Positions 1-10,896 of a stretch of DNA of 21,156 nucleotides are shown one piece after another (the first letter of the stretch is position 1; each line of letters starts with the position of its first letter). The position numbers were made by a program, and so were the translations under genes. The notes beneath the pieces are model-generated. The model was not told the origin of the DNA. It made no database searches and saw only the letters and a program-made list of their open reading frames with translations. Source of the stretch: Deltaproteobacteria bacterium (GTDB lineage: Bacteria > Desulfobacterota > Desulfobacteria > Desulfobacterales > JAFDCJ01). The DNA is taken from positions 1 through 21,156 of the forward strand of contig JAJRVC010000700.1 in the NCBI GenBank assembly GCA_024277475.1. The letters run 5' to 3'.

Positions 1-43
1 AACTTTAGGCACTTTAGTTCACTTTAGCTCATTTTAGGCACTC
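1..43. repeat. Degenerate short tandem repeat
   Basis: About four copies of a ~10-11 bp unit built around ACTTTAG or ATTTTAG, separated by short GC/TTC/CTC spacers, run from the first base of the window to about position 43. The copies are imperfect and there is no open frame through them. It resembles the low-complexity intergenic repeats common in large deltaproteobacterial genomes, but I cannot check its copy number. It may continue beyond the window edge. Confidence 0.45.
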
Positions 44-51
44 GTATGTAA

Positions 52-90
52 TAAAACCAGCACTCCCTTTCAGGGAGGAACCAGTGCCGG
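52..90 (-). terminator. Intrinsic terminator after the acyl-CoA ligase gene
   Basis: Read on the minus strand, a GC-rich stem (CCGGCA pairing with TGCTGG, one G-T pair) encloses a second perfect stem CTCCCT-GAA-AGGGAG, followed directly by TTTTATT. It lies about 70 nt past the stop codon of the ligase gene, in the orientation expected for a rho-independent terminator ending the whole minus-strand unit. Confidence 0.75.
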
Positions 91-162
91 GCCCTCTGGA
101 CCCGGGTATCTACTAAATCGCTATGCTCGGTCTTTTTTGAATCGACAGTATTCCACAAGTAT

Positions 163-1689
163 TCAATCTTTTTTTTGCAATTTCGCTCTCAATTCACGCT
201 TCAAGATTTTACCGGTGGGCCCTTGAGGTAAAGAATCCACAAATTCAACCATCCGAGGGGCTTTATATTTTGCAATCCTGCTTCTTACAAAATTAATGAT
301 TTCTTTTTCTGTAGCGTTTACACCTTTCTTAAGGACAATATAGGCTGCGGCCAGTTCTCCTTTGACACTATCCGGAATTCCAATCACAGCGGCTAGGGCT
401 ATCGCCGGATGGGTATAAAGAACTTCTTCAACTTCCACTGGATATATATTGGCACCACCGGTGATGATAAGATCCTGTTTGCGATCCACTACATAAAGAT
501 AACCGTCTTCGTCCACATAGCCGAGATCGCCGCTGTGAAACCATCCCTGTTTGTATACTTTGCTGTTGGTTTCAGGCCGTTTCCAATAACCATGAATAGA
601 GAAAACATCACCCTTTTCTGCAATTTCTCCAACCTCGCCGGCGGGTAATTCTGCTAAACTGTCGTTTACAATTTTGATCCAAATGTTGGCCAGCGGTATG
701 CCTACGGACTCAGGTTTTCTAACTCCTACGATTGGGTTTAAGGTGGTAAAACCGCAAGCCTCCGTTTGGCCATAGCCATCCAGGAAAATGACCTTAAATC
801 TCTTTTCTACATTTTCAATTAAGCTGGCAGGGCAATGAGCACCGCCGGAGTTTACCACCCGCAGGGTTGTGACATCATGCCTGTCCGGGTCGTAGGTCTG
901 CAAAAGATAAACATACATGGTGGGAGTTCCGGCTAAATACGTGGCGCTGTGTCTGGCGATATGTTCAAGCACTTTTTCAGCCTCAAACCGGTCCACCACA
1001 ATGAGGGTGTTTCCCAGGTAAAATGCGGACATCATCACGACATTGAGTGCAAAATTATTGAACAACGGCAAGGCGCACAACAGCCGGTCGCTATGATCAA
1101 ATTTATTGAAATTGCACAGGGAGGAGACATTGGACAGGATTGCGCGATGGGTTTGGGTGGCCCCCTTGGGTCGGCCGGTGGTTCCTGAAGTATAGATGAT
1201 ACTGACGACATCATCATATTGTCCGTCACTGGGATTCTGATTATCCTCAGAGCCGGCAATCAAGTGCTGGAACAGGTGGGTACCTTCAATTGGCTTGTCA
1301 CCAACGACAATGACGTGTTTCAACTCGGGCAGGTCGGGGCGAACTTTTTCGAGAAGTTGCAAAAAACCGGTATGCACAATAATTGCTTTTGCTCCGGTAT
1401 CATTGCCAATGTAGCTAAGCTCCCTGGCCAGGTACATAACATTTAAAGGAACCACAATGGCTCCGATACTGATAATGGCATAATGGGAAATGATGATCTC
1501 GGGTCCGTTTGTCAGTTGGACCATGACTAAGTCGCCTCTGCCGATTCCGAGTTTTTTCAATCCATTTGCCAGTTTGTTTACCTTTTGATTCAACTCTCCG
1601 TACGTCAGGGCAGTCCCTTCAACGATGATCGCTTCATCATCCGGATAGGCTTTGGCCGTGGAATCCAACATCTGATCGATAAGCTGCAT
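163..1689 (-). CDS. AMP-forming acyl-CoA synthetase / ligase
   Basis: This is an ATP-dependent carboxylate-CoA ligase of the ANL (AMP-binding) superfamily, cytoplasmic, making an acyl-AMP and then an acyl-CoA. The 508 residues match the usual family length. Visible motifs are the phosphate-binding loop YTSGTTGRPKGA (166-177), GYGQTE (305-310), GWFHSGD (382-388), the hinge region around DRKQD (402-406) and the C-terminal catalytic lysine in PTGK (K494). The ATG at 1689 has AGGAG about 6 nt upstream. It is the last gene of the minus-strand unit, only ~69 nt after the dld-like gene, so it probably shares its transcript. Motifs resemble long- or medium-chain fatty acid and aromatic acid ligases, but the acid cannot be named from sequence. 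Context suggests a product of hydroxy-acid or amino-acid breakdown. Confidence 0.9.
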   Translation of the reverse strand: MQLIDQMLDSTAKAYPDDEAIIVEGTALTYGELNQKVNKLANGLKKLGIGRGDLVMVQLTNGPEIIISHYAIISIGAIVVPLNVMYLARELSYIGNDTGAKAIIVHTGFLQLLEKVRPDLPELKHVIVVGDKPIEGTHLFQHLIAGSEDNQNPSDGQYDDVVSIIYTSGTTGRPKGATQTHRAILSNVSSLCNFNKFDHSDRLLCALPLFNNFALNVVMMSAFYLGNTLIVVDRFEAEKVLEHIARHSATYLAGTPTMYVYLLQTYDPDRHDVTTLRVVNSGGAHCPASLIENVEKRFKVIFLDGYGQTEACGFTTLNPIVGVRKPESVGIPLANIWIKIVNDSLAELPAGEVGEIAEKGDVFSIHGYWKRPETNSKVYKQGWFHSGDLGYVDEDGYLYVVDRKQDLIITGGANIYPVEVEEVLYTHPAIALAAVIGIPDSVKGELAAAYIVLKKGVNATEKEIINFVRSRIAKYKAPRMVEFVDSLPQGPTGKILKRELRAKLQKKD

Positions 1690-1758
1690 TTTGATCTCCT
1701 GTCAATTGCGGGGATGTCAGGGAAATATTCAATCATTGGTTTTGCTTTATGCCTCTAT

Positions 1759-4587
<2,829 letters not shown>

Positions 4588-4786
4588 GTTACCTCACGGC
4601 TGTGTGTTGTCTGTAGTTAGTTGTTTGTTGTAAAATTTGGGTGGAATACTCATTTGCCGGGATTGAGAACTCAAATGGTTAGTTAAGTCAGGTACCCCCC
4701 ACAACAGGCCGCTGACAACGCGCATTGTGCGCTGTTCTTTAAAACTTGCCGGTGAGGAGGATCTCGTGGTGGGCTGTAAGTGCAAT

Positions 4787-5455
4787 TCAATCATTATCTA
4801 CAATGAGCACAATCAGCTCTTTAGGCCCATGTACACCAAACGCCAGGGTCATCTCGATGTCCGCTGTTTTGGAAGGTCCTGAAACCAGTACAACATTGGT
4901 GGGCATTTTGGCCGGCCAATTTTCTTTTTGCATCACCTCTGAAAATGAGTTGTAGATTTTGTCCGCCTGCAAAACGGCGATGTGAAGGGGTGGAACGATT
5001 GACATCAGGCGAGGTTCTTTTGCCGTGGGCCATAAAATGAGGGCACCGGTCTCGGCAATGGCGCCGGCGGTGGAGGTGATACCGGCCTCGACAATAAACA
5101 CCCTTTCTTTCATTTGTTCGATTTCCGTTTCATAGGGGATTAACTGCGGCAGGGCAACGGCGTCGTTTCCCCAATTCCGTGCCAGTGTTTCACCGACTGC
5201 GGTCCGGTGTGCATAGAGCAGGCTTTTTATTTCTCGTTTTTTTAAAATGTCTTTGACTGTTGTTACCCAATTTCCCGTGTCGATAAGATATACCTCGGTG
5301 CGCATGGCTTCCATCAAAGTTTTCAGCTTTTCAAGTTTCTCTTTTTGGCTGTATGTTTTGATGGGCATTGCCGACGGCTGCGGGACAGATGTCGGGGACT
5401 GCCGGGTGGCGGCCCGTAATCTTGAAAAAATTCGATGGCGTGAACCCTCACTCAT
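4787..5455 (-). CDS. lutC: LutC-type LUD-domain protein (lactate utilization)
   Basis: A 222-residue protein of the LutC/YkgG (LUD domain) family, a partner of LutA and LutB in the iron-sulfur system that oxidises L-lactate to pyruvate. Family signatures are GITSTAGAIAETG (125-137), LWPTAKEPRLMSIVPP just after it, GPSKTADIE (193-201) and GVHGPKE (207-213). The start at 5455 has GGAG 6 nt upstream and overlaps the end of lutB by 8 nt, indicating translational coupling. The next gene (dld-like) follows after a 199-nt spacer containing a T/G-rich simple stretch (about 4600-4632) and a small GCGCA/TGCGC hairpin near 4717-4729. LutC has no cluster-binding cysteines of its own. Confidence 0.88.
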   Translation of the reverse strand: MSEGSRHRIFSRLRAATRQSPTSVPQPSAMPIKTYSQKEKLEKLKTLMEAMRTEVYLIDTGNWVTTVKDILKKREIKSLLYAHRTAVGETLARNWGNDAVALPQLIPYETEIEQMKERVFIVEAGITSTAGAIAETGALILWPTAKEPRLMSIVPPLHIAVLQADKIYNSFSEVMQKENWPAKMPTNVVLVSGPSKTADIEMTLAFGVHGPKELIVLIVDND

Positions 5456-6878
5456 GGTCGACTCCGTGTTGTTTTACCCGTTCATGTAAACTTTTTTTAG
5501 CCAATTCAGGGGTGGTCCGGTATCGGGTCCAATGCTTCAGCGGACCAATTTTGGGTAATTTTACCCCCAATGCGCTCAGAAATTTCAGACCGGCGGCATT
5601 GATCAGCGGGTGGGTGTTTATTTTTTGCCACAGTTTCCATGTCAAAACTTCCACCAGATTTCTTTTATATCCATGTCCCTCGATGGTGCAGGAGGAATCG
5701 TTGGAATAGCTTTCGTTTCGTATCCTTCGGATCAGGTCAGGGATCTGGATTTTGACCGGGCAGACCTCTTCACAGGCATTACACAAACTGGATGCGGAGG
5801 CTAGCACGCCGGCGGCCCGCAGTCCCTCAATCTGGGGGTTTAGAATTTTTCCAATGGGACCCGGATAAATATAACCGTAGGCATGGCCTCCGATTTGGTT
5901 GTATACCGGACAGTGGCTGAGGCAGGTGCCGCAGCGGATGCATTGCAGCGTTTGACGCCTCTGGGGGTCGGCGAAGATTTTTGAGCGACCGTTGTCCAGA
6001 ATGATCAAATGGACTTCTTTAGGGCCGTCTTTTTCACCTTCCCTGCGTCCGGAAGTGATCATATTTACATAAGTGGTGATTAACTGGCCGGTGGCGGAAC
6101 CAATCAGTAGCCGCAGCAGCGGGGGGACGTCTGCCAGTTTTTCGATAACTTTTTCCAGACCCATGAGGGCAATATGTACCCCGGGCACAGTGGTGCACAA
6201 TCTGCCGTTGCCTTCATTCTCGACCAGGCACAGCGTCCCGGTTTCCGCTACCGCAAAATTGACACCGCTCAGGCCAACGTCGGCTTCATAGAACTTTTTA
6301 CGCAATGTTTTGCGGGCGATGGCCGTCAGTTCGTCGACATTTTCGGTATAGGGTGTATTGGGAATATTATCATGAAAAATTTTTGAAATCTGATTTTTAT
6401 TTTTATGAATGGCGGGAACGATGATATGGGCCGGCGTTTCGTGGTTCAACTGAATGATAAATTCACCCAGATCGGTTTCCAGGGCCTCGATGCCGTTTTT
6501 TTGTAAAAACGCATTCAGCTCCATTTCTTCGGAAACCATGGACTTTCCCTTGACCAGGCGAGTGGCGCCATGGGAGTTCATGATGTCCAATACCAGCTGG
6601 TTCGCTTCAGCGGTGGTTTCCGCCCAGTGCACCTGGATGCCGTTTTGGGTGCATTTTTCCTCCAGCTGTTCAAGCAACTGTGGCAGTTTGTTCAAGGCCT
6701 TTTTCTTTAGGGCATTTCCCAGGGTTCTTAACTGCTCGGTTTCAGCTGCATCCGAAAAAATGGTTTTGCGTTTGGATACCAGGGTGGCCATGGCGGATTT
6801 GATATTTTTAATTAACTGCTTATCGTTTAGCGCCCGGGAAATGTTTTTGTCAAAATCAAGCGGGTGATGATTCGTCAT
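5448..6878 (-). CDS. lutB: LutB-type iron-sulfur protein (lactate utilization)
   Basis: A cytoplasmic 476-residue protein with an N-terminal LUD domain (about 80-300, including VAETGTLCLVENEGNGRL at 210-227) followed by two 4Fe-4S motifs (C313/C316/C319/C323 and C366/C369/C373) and a C-terminal tail. It is the electron-carrying subunit of the LutABC lactate oxidation system. I chose the ATG at 6878, preceded by GAGG at a normal distance. The frame is open upstream to an ATG at 6947, but that would lie deep inside lutA and its first 23 residues look nothing like the family. It overlaps the end of lutA by 23 nt and the start of lutC by 8 nt, a tightly coupled lutABC operon. Confidence 0.9.
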   Translation of the reverse strand: MTNHHPLDFDKNISRALNDKQLIKNIKSAMATLVSKRKTIFSDAAETEQLRTLGNALKKKALNKLPQLLEQLEEKCTQNGIQVHWAETTAEANQLVLDIMNSHGATRLVKGKSMVSEEMELNAFLQKNGIEALETDLGEFIIQLNHETPAHIIVPAIHKNKNQISKIFHDNIPNTPYTENVDELTAIARKTLRKKFYEADVGLSGVNFAVAETGTLCLVENEGNGRLCTTVPGVHIALMGLEKVIEKLADVPPLLRLLIGSATGQLITTYVNMITSGRREGEKDGPKEVHLIILDNGRSKIFADPQRRQTLQCIRCGTCLSHCPVYNQIGGHAYGYIYPGPIGKILNPQIEGLRAAGVLASASSLCNACEEVCPVKIQIPDLIRRIRNESYSNDSSCTIEGHGYKRNLVEVLTWKLWQKINTHPLINAAGLKFLSALGVKLPKIGPLKHWTRYRTTPELAKKSLHERVKQHGVDHE

Positions 6879-7620
6879 TAATCCTCTCCCAGATAAATTC
6901 GGCCAGGTGCTGGCCGCCGATACGAATATTGTCATGCTGCATGGCACCGGAAATATTCATCAGGCAGCCGCAATCTCCAGTGATGAATCGGGCTGCCCCC
7001 GTTTGCCGGATATCATCGGATTTATCCTTAACCATGGCAGCGGAGATGGCCGGTTGTTTGACTGCAAAGGTTCCCCCGAAACCGCAGCATTCGTTTTCAT
7101 GCTGCAGTTCAATCAAATCAACATTTTTCAGTTGGCGAATCAAAGATTTGGAATCCTCAGTGATTCCCATTTCACGTAAAGCGTGACAGGAAGAATGCCA
7201 GGTCACTTTAATGGGATCGCCGCAGTCCTGCAGTTTGATATTTAAAACATGGACTAAAAATTCCGACAGCTCAAAAATTCTTTGCGAAAAATCGATGATT
7301 TGATCGATGTCGGGATCGCTGTCGAATAATTTGGGATAATGGTGTCGCATCATGCCGGCACAGGACCCGGAGGGTACCACAATCGGATAGCTTTCGGGGA
7401 ACAATTCTATTTGTTGCCTGGCCACGGCTCGGGCCTCATCGGGAAATCCGGAGTTGTAGGCGGGTTGACCGCAGCAGGTTTGCCGGATCGGGAATATGAC
7501 CTTGACACCCTCTTGCTGGAGCAACTTTATCCCCGCCATTCCGGCTTCGGGATACATCATGTCCACCAGGCAGGTGCCGTAGTAATAGACTTTTTGCGGT
7601 TTTTCAGGATATCTATTCAT
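6856..7620 (-). CDS. lutA: LutA-type CCG-domain (Fe-S) oxidoreductase subunit
   Basis: A 254-residue LutA/GlcF-like protein made of two cysteine-rich CCG domains: C17 with CCG at 49-51 and C87, then C145 with CCG at 178-180 (NECCGFGGTF) and C217/C219. Such domains bind a non-canonical iron-sulfur cluster, as in heterodisulfide reductase HdrB and succinate:quinone reductase SdhE. With LutB and LutC it converts L-lactate to pyruvate. Both CCG motifs are intact here, unlike the second one of the neighbouring dld-like protein. The ATG at 7620 has GAGG about 7 nt upstream. It is the first lut gene, 147 nt after the end of the regulator gene's frame, and I found no convincing promoter in that gap. 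Confidence 0.9.
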   Translation of the reverse strand: MNRYPEKPQKVYYYGTCLVDMMYPEAGMAGIKLLQQEGVKVIFPIRQTCCGQPAYNSGFPDEARAVARQQIELFPESYPIVVPSGSCAGMMRHHYPKLFDSDPDIDQIIDFSQRIFELSEFLVHVLNIKLQDCGDPIKVTWHSSCHALREMGITEDSKSLIRQLKNVDLIELQHENECCGFGGTFAVKQPAISAAMVKDKSDDIRQTGAARFITGDCGCLMNISGAMQHDNIRIGGQHLAEFIWERINDESSPA

Positions 7621-7767
7621 ATTTTCCTCGATATTGAAATAAAACTATTTAAAATAACCTAAATCGAAAGAAAATTAAAGAGATTTTGTGTCGAAAGATG
7701 TTGCAATCGGCGGCGAAGGCTTTGCGGGTGCTTCGAAATTCCGGCCCGCCCGGGTGAGGAGTGATAT

Positions 7768-7944
7768 CTATGCCTGCGGACTGAGAGCAATATTATATTT
7801 TTTCATTTTTTTATACAGTAACGTCCGGTGGATTCCAAGCATTTTAGCAGCCTTGGCCTTGTTGTTGTCGGCTTCTTTCAAGGCATAGAGGATGGCTTCT
7901 CTTTCCGTCCGGGTCTGCACGTCTCTTAATGCGGACCGGGTCTG
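7768..7944 (-). pseudogene. Detached Fis-type HTH domain of the sigma54 activator
   Basis: Directly after the TAA (7945-7947) ending the activator, the same frame continues for 58 codons to TAG 7768-7770. It encodes a recognisable Fis-family helix-turn-helix: EREAILYALKEADNNKAKA followed by AKMLGIHRTLLYKKMKKYNI. This is the usual C-terminal DNA-binding domain of NtrC-type activators, and with it the protein would be 486 residues before counting the stop. A single C-to-T change (CAA to TAA) in the linker would explain the split. There is no convincing separate start; the best candidate is a GTG at codon 9 of the fragment with a weak AAGAG before it. Confidence 0.75.
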
Positions 7945-9228
7945 TTAGGGAAGTCTCCGGTGGTTGCGATACACATAAAATGGAAGATGCTGCAGGTGGA
8001 TGGTGTCGCCTTCCAGGGTCGACATCGTCCTTTCAAGTACATTGAACAGTTCCCGAACATTTCCCTGCCACCCGTAATTTATTAAAGCCTTTTCAGCCTC
8101 CCCGTCTATTTCTTTTTCCCTAAGATTAGCTTCCCGGGCCATTTGTTTGAGCAAGTGGCGGGCAGTGGGAAGGATGTCGCTTTTGCGTTCACGCAGCGGC
8201 GGAATGTGCAGCGGGATGACATTCAGGCGGTAGAACAGATCTTTACGAAAGCGATTGTTGGCCATCATTTCCTCAAGATTCTGATTTGTGGCTGCGATGA
8301 TGCGAAAATCCGATTGAATGATCTTGGTACCGCCGACCCGTTCAAACTCCTTATCCTCGATTACCCGCAGTAATTTTGGCTGCATTTCAAGGGGCAGATC
8401 TCCAACCTCATCTAGGAACACGGTGCCGTGCTGTGCCAATTCGAACTTGCCGGGTTTGCCATTAGGATCTGCGCCGGTAAAGGCACCTTTTTCATAACCA
8501 AAAAGCTCGGATTCCAGCAGATCTTTGGGAATTGCGGCACAGTTTATTTTCACAAAGGGCTGGATTTTGCGGGAGCCGACATGATGAATGGCCTGGGCAA
8601 AAAGCTCTTTTCCGGTACCGCTTTCACCTGAAACGAGAACCGGAAATTGGTTGGTGGCTGCCCGTAAAGCTTCTATTTTTAAAGATTTTATCGCCTGACT
8701 GGATCCGATGATGCTGTCAAAGGTATAACGGGTGGATCGAAGATTGATGAGTTCCTCTTCGTATAGCTTCACTTTGGACTCTAAAAGGGAAAGCTCGGTG
8801 GCGAGCTTTCTTACATCCCTGACATCTTTAAACATGACCTGTCCAAATACCGCGATAACCCGGCCGTCTTTTTTGATCGGTATTCGCTGGACGACCATGT
8901 TTTGCCCCATAATCCGATGAGATTGGTTTATTTCGGGCTTGCCGGTTTCGGCAACGATATGCATGCGAGTGTTTTCAATAACCTGGGTGCAATGTTTGCC
9001 GATCAGTTTCTCCGGATCGAGCCCCAGGAACTGACCATAAGGTTTATTAAAGTGGGTAATGGTTCCCGCTGCATCCGTTACCATGACGCCGTTGTAGATA
9101 CAGTCGAAGATAAGTTCATATATTTCAACCTGTTGAATTAAATCAGGTATCGACATGCTGCATTTTTTATTTTTTTTGCCTTTGGGTCTATTGCTATATT
9201 TTACAGCGGCATTACCTCTTTTCCCCAT
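7945..9228 (-). CDS. PAS-domain sigma54-dependent transcriptional activator, truncated before its HTH
   Basis: A bacterial enhancer-binding protein of 427 residues: lysine-rich N-terminus, one PAS sensor domain (about 33-140), a short coiled-coil-like linker (about 138-163) and a complete AAA+ domain with Walker A GESGTGKE (201-208), the sigma54-contact motif GAFTGA (248-253), Walker B VFLDEVGD (270-277) and arginine-finger region FRKDLFYR (327-334). It opens sigma54 promoters by ATP hydrolysis. The ATG at 9228 has GGAGG 7 nt upstream; an internal ATG at 9156 is less likely. The frame ends with TAA in the linker and the expected HTH lies just beyond it. It heads the lut/dld unit and diverges from the SDR/liv unit, so it is the likely regulator of one or both. 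Without the HTH it could still act from solution, as known for Helicobacter FlgR and Chlamydia CtcC. The ligand sensed by the PAS domain is unknown. Confidence 0.88.
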   Translation of the reverse strand: MGKRGNAAVKYSNRPKGKKNKKCSMSIPDLIQQVEIYELIFDCIYNGVMVTDAAGTITHFNKPYGQFLGLDPEKLIGKHCTQVIENTRMHIVAETGKPEINQSHRIMGQNMVVQRIPIKKDGRVIAVFGQVMFKDVRDVRKLATELSLLESKVKLYEEELINLRSTRYTFDSIIGSSQAIKSLKIEALRAATNQFPVLVSGESGTGKELFAQAIHHVGSRKIQPFVKINCAAIPKDLLESELFGYEKGAFTGADPNGKPGKFELAQHGTVFLDEVGDLPLEMQPKLLRVIEDKEFERVGGTKIIQSDFRIIAATNQNLEEMMANNRFRKDLFYRLNVIPLHIPPLRERKSDILPTARHLLKQMAREANLREKEIDGEAEKALINYGWQGNVRELFNVLERTMSTLEGDTIHLQHLPFYVYRNHRRLP

Positions 9229-9240
9229 CAGTTATCCTCC

Positions 9241-9274
9241 GTATCAAATAAGCTACATGTATTTGTTTTGATAC
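9241..9274. promoter_or_regulatory. 34-bp dyad, candidate operator upstream of the regulator
   Basis: Outer arms GTATCAAA (9241-9248) and TTTGATAC (9267-9274) are perfect inverted repeats, and the palindrome TACATGTA (9254-9261) shares exactly the same centre. Thirteen of 17 base pairs are symmetric. It sits 12 bp before the regulator start codon, next to its ribosome binding site, so it could be an autoregulatory protein-binding site or a leader hairpin that affects translation. Confidence 0.5.
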
Positions 9275-9308
9275 ATATTTATTTCTTATAAAATTATAAA
9301 ATATTTAA

Positions 9309-9401
9309 ATCAACCCAAAATTAACAAATCCCGATCATAAATTTAACTTGTTGTTATTAAATAAAATTTTCTAATAGAAAATCTTCATGAGGTGGGTTGA
9401 T
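9309..9401. repeat. Inverted 9-bp half-sites in the divergent promoter region
   Basis: ATCAACCCA at 9309-9317 recurs as its exact reverse complement TGGGTTGAT at 9393-9401, 84 bp apart (about eight helical turns). The DNA between is very AT-rich. The right copy ends 18 bp before the sigma54-type -24 element. This could be a pair of activator half-sites or a looping arrangement, but a 9-bp match in such a small region can also arise by chance. Confidence 0.3.
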
Positions 9402-9419
9402 CCGAGGTAAAAAAGGGAC

Positions 9420-9435
9420 TGGCATACATTTCGCA
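9420..9435 (+). promoter_or_regulatory. Candidate sigma54 (-24/-12) promoter for the SDR/liv unit
   Basis: TGGCATACATTTCGCA matches the sigma54 consensus with perfect GG-N10-GC spacing: all five bases of TGGCA at -24 and four of five of TTGCA at -12. It points toward the SDR gene, 219 bp before its start, and lies just beyond the divergently encoded sigma54 activator. The predicted start site is near 9447, giving a long leader of about 200 nt. Confidence 0.6.
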
Positions 9436-9501
9436 GGTTAACAGGCAAAGACAGACCTGCCTTGCACTCTTCGGGCATGGCCTTAACTCGGGCCATCTAT
9501 C

Positions 9502-9564
9502 CTCTCACAGAGTACGAAGAGAAAAATTAAGAAAATTCTGTGATCTTTGCGGGCTCTGCGAGAG
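9502..9564. repeat. Imperfect palindromic intergenic repeat
   Basis: CTCTCACAGAG near 9502 is matched by CTCTGCGAGAG near 9554 in inverted orientation; about 15 of the outer 20 positions pair, with an AT-rich centre. A related half (CACAGAGAGCGCTGAG) occurs at about 10622-10637 past the SDR gene. This looks like a small dispersed repeat of the kind scattered between genes in Desulfobacterales. It falls in the leader of the SDR/liv transcript. Confidence 0.4.
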
Positions 9565-9654
9565 AAAGGGTAAATATGAATAATTGAGAAAAAGCAGTGG
9601 AGAAATCAGGACCAACTCCCACTCTTTCAATCCTTAGGCTTGCGGAGAAAAAAA

Positions 9655-10503
9655 ATGGATATTCAAGAACCCGAAATTACCCATGACGACATATTGGTGC
9701 TGGCCGACAGCCTGTTTAATGCCAATAATGTTTGTATCGTCACCGGGGTGGCCGGCGGCATCGGCAGAGCCACGGCAGTGGCGGTAGCCACCAATAAACT
9801 TATGACGGTCGGATTGGATATTGACGAGACCGGCGGAAAAAAGACCCAGAAGATGGCCCGGGAAATGGGCGGCCAGATGATTTTCATAAAAACGGATTTG
9901 TGTGAAGATGCACAGATAGAACATGCCGTGTCGGAAGCAGCCAAGCTGGGCACCATCCGCTATCTGGCTAATATTGCCGGTATCCAGCATATCGATTCCA
10001 TCGAAAATTTTCCCATGGAAAAATATGATTTGATGCAACGGCTCATGCTTAGGGCACCTTTTTATCTCTCCCAATTGTGTATTCCCCACATGAAAAGAAG
10101 TGCTGATGGAATCGGGGCGATCGGCAATATGGCGTCTATTCACGCCCATATTTCTACCATTAACAAGGCGGCTTATAACATCACCAAATTCGGACTGCGG
10201 GCTTTAACACAGTCCATTGCGGCAGAAGGTGAAGGCAGGATTCGCTCGTTTTCCGTCAGTACCGGATTTGTTAAAACCGCCCTGGCCTTAAAACAAATTC
10301 CCGCCCAGGCCGAACAGCGGGGAATAACACTGGAGGAAGTCGTGCGGGATGTCATGATGGGAAGCTCTCGCATCAAGGAAATGATGTCTCCTGTTGAAGT
10401 GGCAAACCTTTTTGTCTTTGGATTTTCGCACCATGCCAAATACCTGATCGCAGGCGATCTGCTTTTTGATGGCGGCATGGTGCAAACGTATGCTCAGAAT
10501 TAG
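9655..10503 (+). CDS. Short-chain dehydrogenase/reductase, 3-hydroxybutyrate dehydrogenase-like
   Basis: An NAD(P)-dependent SDR of 282 residues with a Rossmann glycine motif TGVAGGIG (30-37), NIAG (106-109) and catalytic S161-Y174-K178. The stretch KQIPAQAEQRGITLEEVV near residue 211 resembles D-3-hydroxybutyrate dehydrogenase (BdhA), so a small hydroxy- or keto-acid substrate is plausible. Oddities: about 29 residues before the glycine motif where BdhA has about 8; the position of the usual catalytic Asn appears to be Met (LMLRAPF against INLxxxF); and the common PG after the active site reads STG. It is therefore a divergent member with uncertain activity. The ATG at 9655 has GGAG 7 nt upstream; a TTG at 9640 is possible but less likely. 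It is the first gene after the sigma54-type promoter. Confidence 0.82.
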   Translation: MDIQEPEITHDDILVLADSLFNANNVCIVTGVAGGIGRATAVAVATNKLMTVGLDIDETGGKKTQKMAREMGGQMIFIKTDLCEDAQIEHAVSEAAKLGTIRYLANIAGIQHIDSIENFPMEKYDLMQRLMLRAPFYLSQLCIPHMKRSADGIGAIGNMASIHAHISTINKAAYNITKFGLRALTQSIAAEGEGRIRSFSVSTGFVKTALALKQIPAQAEQRGITLEEVVRDVMMGSSRIKEMMSPVEVANLFVFGFSHHAKYLIAGDLLFDGGMVQTYAQN

Positions 10504-10896
10504 GTTGCCAAATTTGAATTCCGGCATTTTGAGTTTGTTTCGCCGATCGAGTTTCGGATTTCTGCCAGCCGCCGGCTACCGAATCGGCTGGTTTGTTCAA
10601 AGAGGAAACATGATATTTCACCACAGAGAGCGCTGAGACGCTACAGAAAATGTTTCATATAAGCGCCACCTCTGAGTTAACTGGTTCGGGAGGTCTGGAT
10701 AAATATTGGATCGCTTTTTCGCGTCATACGTGAGGCGTACCGGTAGGAAAAGGGCACCGGACTCTGAAGCGTAAACAGTTCGGAATCGGCAGCCTATCAT
10801 AGGAGGATGTGCGGCTGAAGTCGGTTGCAAGGAGCTAATGTCGGTATTCACCTGGTTTGGGATGAATAAATCTAACCTTAAAAAAGGAGGAGAAAG
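10504..10896. other. Intergenic region between the SDR and livK
   Basis: No gene is supported in these 393 bases. They hold a terminator-like hairpin (10565-10597), a fragment of the CACAGAG-type repeat (about 10619-10655) and a short palindrome CCTATCATAGG (about 10793-10803). The strong livK ribosome binding site (AAAAAAGGAGGAG) ends the region. I see no clear sigma70 or sigma54 promoter, so whether livK has its own promoter is open. Confidence 0.5.
10565..10597 (+). terminator. Terminator-like hairpin after the SDR gene
   Basis: CCAGCCG (10565-10571) pairs perfectly with CGGCTGG (10585-10591) across a 13-nt loop and is followed by TTTGTT. The T-run is short and the loop long, so termination may be partial, setting different levels for the SDR and the downstream transporter. 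Confidence 0.45.

Noticed and set aside
4594..4794. 66-codon minus-strand frame between lutC and the dld-like gene
   Set aside because: Runs through low-complexity T/G-rich DNA and starts inside lutC; no recognisable protein.
6879..6947. Upstream extension of lutB to the ATG at 6947
   Set aside because: The extra 23 residues overlap lutA and do not resemble LutB; the ATG at 6878 has its own ribosome binding site.
7621..7767. A sigma54 promoter for lutA
   Set aside because: No GG-N10-GC arrangement on the minus strand was found in the gap; lutA may be read through from the regulator gene.
7945..7947. Recoding of the regulator's stop as selenocysteine or pyrrolysine
   Set aside because: The codon is TAA; selenocysteine uses TGA and pyrrolysine TAG, so recoding is not expected.
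9634..10149. 171-codon minus-strand open frame
   Set aside because: Antisense to the SDR gene, whose motifs and ribosome binding site are clear; no domain seen in the antisense product.
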